Assembly: GCA_026874595.1 (NCBI GenBank)
Contig: CM049306.1
Coordinates: 4,166,019 to 4,230,018, forward strand
Length of the DNA stretch: 64,000 nucleotides
Direction: 5' to 3'
Source: Sipunculus nudus
Lineage: Eukaryota > Annelida > Sipuncula > Golfingiida > Sipunculidae
Part shown: positions 60,391 through 64,000 of the stretch, piece by piece
How the letters are laid out: each line of letters begins with the position of its first letter
Position numbering within the stretch: position 1 is the stretch's first letter
Notes under the pieces: generated by a model
The model's database searches: none
Told to the model about the DNA's origin: nothing
Seen by the model: only the letters and a program-made list of their open reading frames with translations
Program-made: the position numbers and the translations under genes

Positions 60391-61491
60391 GGTTCTAGAG
60401 CTGACTACCATTGTATGTCGTGCCACCTTCTGTATCCCGCCCACGGTTCTAGAGCTGACTACCATTGTATGTCGTACCACCTTCTGTACCCCGCCCACGG
60501 TTCTAGAGCTGACTACCAGTGTATGTCGTATCACCTTCTGTATCCCGCCCACGGTTCTAGAGCTGACTACCAGTGTATGTCGTACCACCTTCTGTATCCC
60601 GCCCACGGTTCTAGAGCTGACTACCAGTGTATGTCGTACCACCTACTGTATCCCGCCCACGGTTCTAGAGCTGACTACCAGTGTATGTCGTACCACCTTC
60701 TGTATCCCGCCCACGGTTCTAGAGCTGACTACCAGTGTATGTCGTACCACCTTCTTTATCCCGCCCACGGTTCTAGAGCTGACTACCAGTGTATGTCGTA
60801 CCACCTTCTGTATCCCGCCCACGGTTCTAGAGCTGACTACCATTGTATGTCGTACCACATTCTGTATCCCGCCCACGGTTCTAGAGCTGACTACCATTGT
60901 ATGTCGTACCACCTTCTGTATCCCGCCCACGGTTCTAGAGCTGACTACCAGTGTATGTCGTACCACCTTCTGTATCCCGCCCACGGTTCTAGAGCTGACT
61001 ACCATTTTATGTCGTACCACCTTCTGTATCCCGCCCACGGTTCTAGAGCTGACTACCATTGTATGTCGTACCACCTTCTGTATCCCGCCCACGGTTCTAG
61101 AGCTGACTACCAGTGTATGTCGTACCACCTTCTGTATCCCGCCCACGGTTCTAGAGCTGACTACCATTGTATGTCGTACCACCTTCTGTATCCCGCCCAC
61201 GGTTCTAGAGCTGACTACCATTGTATGTCGTACCACCTTCTGTATCCCGCCCACGGTTCTAGAGCTGACTACCATTGTATGTCGTACCACCTTCTGTATC
61301 CCGCCCACGGTTCTAGAGCTTACTACCAGTGTATGTCGTACCACCTTCTGTATCCCGCCCACGGTTCTAGAGCTGACTACTAGTGTATGTCGTACCACCT
61401 TCTGTACCCCGCCCACGGTTCTAGAGCTGACTACCAGTGTATGTCGTGCCACCTTCTGTACCCCGCCCACGGTTCTAGAGCTGACTACCAT

Positions 61492-63900
61492 TTATTTCGT
61501 TTACCACCTGCTGTATCCTGCCCACGGCTATAGAGCTGACTGCCATTGTATTTCGTACCACCTTTCTGTACCCCGCCAACGGCTATAGAGCTGACTACCA
61601 TTGTATGTCGTACCACCTTCTGTATCCCGCCCACGGTTCTAGAGCTGAATACCAGTGTATGTCGTACCACCTTCTGTATCCCGCCCACGGTTCTAGAGCT
61701 TACTACCAGTGTATGTCGTACCACCTTCTGTATCCCGCCCACGGTTCTAGAGCTGACTACCATTGTATGTCGTACCACCTTCTGTATCCCGCCCACGGTT
61801 CTAGAGCTGACTACCATTGTATGTCGTACCACCTTCTGTATCCCGCCCACGGTTCTAGAGCTGACTACCATTGTATGTCGTACCACCTTCTGTATCCCGC
61901 CCACGGTTCTAGAGCTTACTACCAGTGTATGTCGTACCACCTTCTGTATCCCGCCCACGGTTCTAGAGCTGACTACTAGTGTATGTCGTACCACCTTCTG
62001 TACCCCGCCCACGGTTCTAGAGCTGACTACCAGTGTATGTCGTACCACCTTCTGTATCCCGCCCACGGTTCTAGAGCTTACTACCAGTGTATGTCGTACC
62101 ACCTTCTGTATCCCGCCCACGGTTCTAGAGCTGACTACCATTGTATGTCGTACCACCTTCTGTATCCCGCCCACGGTTCTAGAGCTGACTACCATTGTAT
62201 GTCGTACCACCTTCTGTATCCCGCCCACGGTTCTAGAGCTTACTACCAGTGTATGTCGTACCACCTTCTGTATCCCGCCCACGGTTCTAGAGCTGACTAC
62301 TAGTGTATGTCGTACCACCTTCTGTACCCCGCCCACGGTTCTAGAGCTGACTACCAGTGTATGTCGTGCCACCTTCTGTACCCCGCCCACGGTTCTAGAG
62401 CTGACTACCATTTATTTCGTTTACCACCTGCTGTATCCTGCCCACGGCTATAGAGCTGACTGCCATTGTATTTCGTACCACCTTTCTGTACCCCGCCAAC
62501 GGCTATAGAGCTGACTACCATTGTATGTCGTACCATCCTTCTGTACCCCGCCCACGGTTTAGAGCTGACTACCACTGTATGTCGTACCACCTTTCTGTAC
62601 CCCGCCCACGGTTCTAGAGCTGACTACCCTTGTATGTCGTACCACCTTCTGTACCCCGCCCGTGGCTCTAGAGCTGACTACTATTGTATGTCGTACCACC
62701 TTCTGTATCCCGCCCACGGTTCTAGAGCTGACTACCAGTGTATGTCGTACCACCTTCTGTATCCCGCCCACGGTTCTAGAGCTGACTACCAGTGTATGTC
62801 GTACCACCTTCTGTATCCCGCCCACGGTTCTAGAGCTGACTACCATTGTATGTCGTACCACATTCTGTATCCCGCCCACGGTTCTAGAGCTGACTACCAT
62901 TGTATGTCGTACCACCTTCTGTATCCCGCCCACGGTTCTAGAGCTGACTACCAGTGTATGTCGTACCACCTTCTGTATCCCGCCCACGGTTCTAGAGCTG
63001 ACTACCATTGTATGTCGTACCACCTTCTGTATCCCGCCCACGGTTCTAGAGCTGACTACCATTGTATGTCGTACCACCTTCTGTATCCCGCCCACGGTTC
63101 TAGAGCTGACTACCAGTGTATGTCGTACCACCTTCTGTATCCCGCCCACGGTTCTAGAGCTGACTACCATTGTATGTCGTACCACCTTCTGTATCCCGCC
63201 CACGGTTCTAGAGCTGACTACCATTGTATGTCGTACCACCTTCTGTATCCCGCCCACGGTTCTAGAGCTGACTACCATTGTATGTCGTACCACCTTCTGT
63301 ATCCCGCCCACGGTTCTAGAGCTGACTACCAGTGTATGTCGTACCACCTTCTGTATCCCGCCCACGGTTCCAGAGCTGACTACTAGTGTATGTCGTACCA
63401 CCTTCTGTACCCCGCCCACGGTTCTAGAGCTGAATACCAGTGTATGTCGTACCACCTTCTGTACCCCGCCCACGGTTCTAGAGCTGACTACCATTTATTT
63501 CGTTTACCACCTGCTGTATCCTGCCCACGGCTATAGAGCTGACTGCCATTGTATTTCGTACCACCTTTCTGTACCCCGCCAACGGCTATAGAGCTGACTA
63601 CCATTGTATGTCGTACCATCCTTCTGTACCCCGCCCACGGTTTAGAGCTGACTACCACTGTATGTCGTACCACCTTTCTGTACCCCGCCCACGGTTCTAG
63701 AGCTGACTACCATTGTATGTCGTACCACCTTCTGTACCCCGCCCGTGGCTCTATAGCTGACTACCATTGTATGTCGTACCACCTTCTGTACCCCGCCCAC
63801 GGCTCTAGAGCTGACTACAATTGTATTTCGTACCATCTTTCTGTACCCCGCCCACGGTTATAGAGCTGACTACCATTGTATGTGGTATACCACCTTTTGT
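61492..63900 (+). repeat. Three blocks of 0.9-1.1 kb in the 54-bp array
   Basis: The diagnostic string tttatttcgtttaccacc, followed by ctgctgtatcctgccc, occurs at about 61492, 62412 and 63495, spaced 920 and 1,083 bp. The difference is three units. The units following each marker share the same variants. Confidence 0.85.
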
Positions 63901-64000
63901 ACCCCGCCCTCGGTTCTAGAGCTGACTACCATTTATTTCGTTTACCACCTTTTGTACCCCGCCCTCGGTTCTAGAGCTGACTTCCATTGTATGTCGTACC

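Larger units (their letters stand above)
57451..64000 (+). repeat. Minisatellite, 54-bp unit, about 121 copies, continues past the window
   Basis: The unit is gactaccattgtatgtcgta + ccaccttctgtaccccgccc + acggttctagagct. Variants include cagtg/cattg, tgtatcc/tgtaccc and ttctgtacc/tttctgtacc. Since 54 is 18 codons and stops are rare on either strand, long frames exist on both strands (for example 59924-61588 plus, 61485-62411 minus). They overlap one another, lack gene context and are artefacts. Units are least uniform at the left. Confidence 0.97.

Noticed and set aside
57451-64000. Frames of 100-554 codons on both strands as genes
   Set aside because: The same 54-bp unit gives overlapping open frames on both strands, without start context, splice sites or non-repeat sequence.
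7272-64000. CRISPR arrays
   Set aside because: The repeats are head-to-tail without unique spacers, units are mutated, no cas-like genes are present, and the DNA is eukaryotic.

Overview
This window reads as repeat-rich, AT-rich, intron-bearing invertebrate DNA, most likely from a bivalve mollusc. That is an inference from the transposon types (Helentron-like elements with internal tandem repeats, tRNA-derived units, a Ty3/gypsy element), many TA microsatellites, and AG/GT splice signals. There is no sign of bacterial organisation. Genes are almost absent; the DNA is mainly mobile elements and minisatellites.

Layout. 1-1734: the start of a Ty3/gypsy retrotransposon on the minus strand (gag, protease, first part of reverse transcriptase) with its primer site and a short LTR. 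2485-2625: a tRNA-like LTR relic. 5558-6192: a broken leucine-rich-repeat gene (minus). 7272-10618: array of 57/58-bp units. 12266-13393: array of 25-bp units. 14599-18906: a composite of long-inverted-repeat element A, a nested Helentron-like element and a flanking 232-bp direct repeat. 20168-21217: 40-bp array. 27350-28943 and 29135-30024: two further long-inverted-repeat elements (B and C). 30453-31801: 51-bp array. 34758-35169: a complete miniature LTR element (TRIM) whose two identical LTRs carry a tRNA-like Pol III promoter. 36252-36751: first two exons of a probable secreted protein. 37595-40945: degenerate array followed by a clean 45-bp array. 42393-44131: second Helentron-like copy. 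45248-45764: an unrelated 45-bp array. 48960-54568: 49-bp array. 57451-64000: 54-bp array running off the right edge.

The best candidate for something undescribed is the 412-bp TRIM. Its parts all sit where a retroelement needs them: TG...CA LTRs identical over 144 bp, an 18-nt primer site matching a leucine tRNA, and a polypurine tract. The LTRs also contain an A box and a B box in the same orientation, and the sense strand has no run of four T (the Pol III stop signal). A diverged relative lies at 2485-2625. Second in interest are three different elements (A, B, C) that share one architecture: long inverted ends built of short words repeated in both orientations.

Most long open frames are artefacts of stop-free minisatellite units and are not annotated as genes. 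About one third of the window is minisatellite, in at least nine unrelated families, several with nested duplications of 0.2-1.9 kb. All comparisons were made by eye; no database search was possible.
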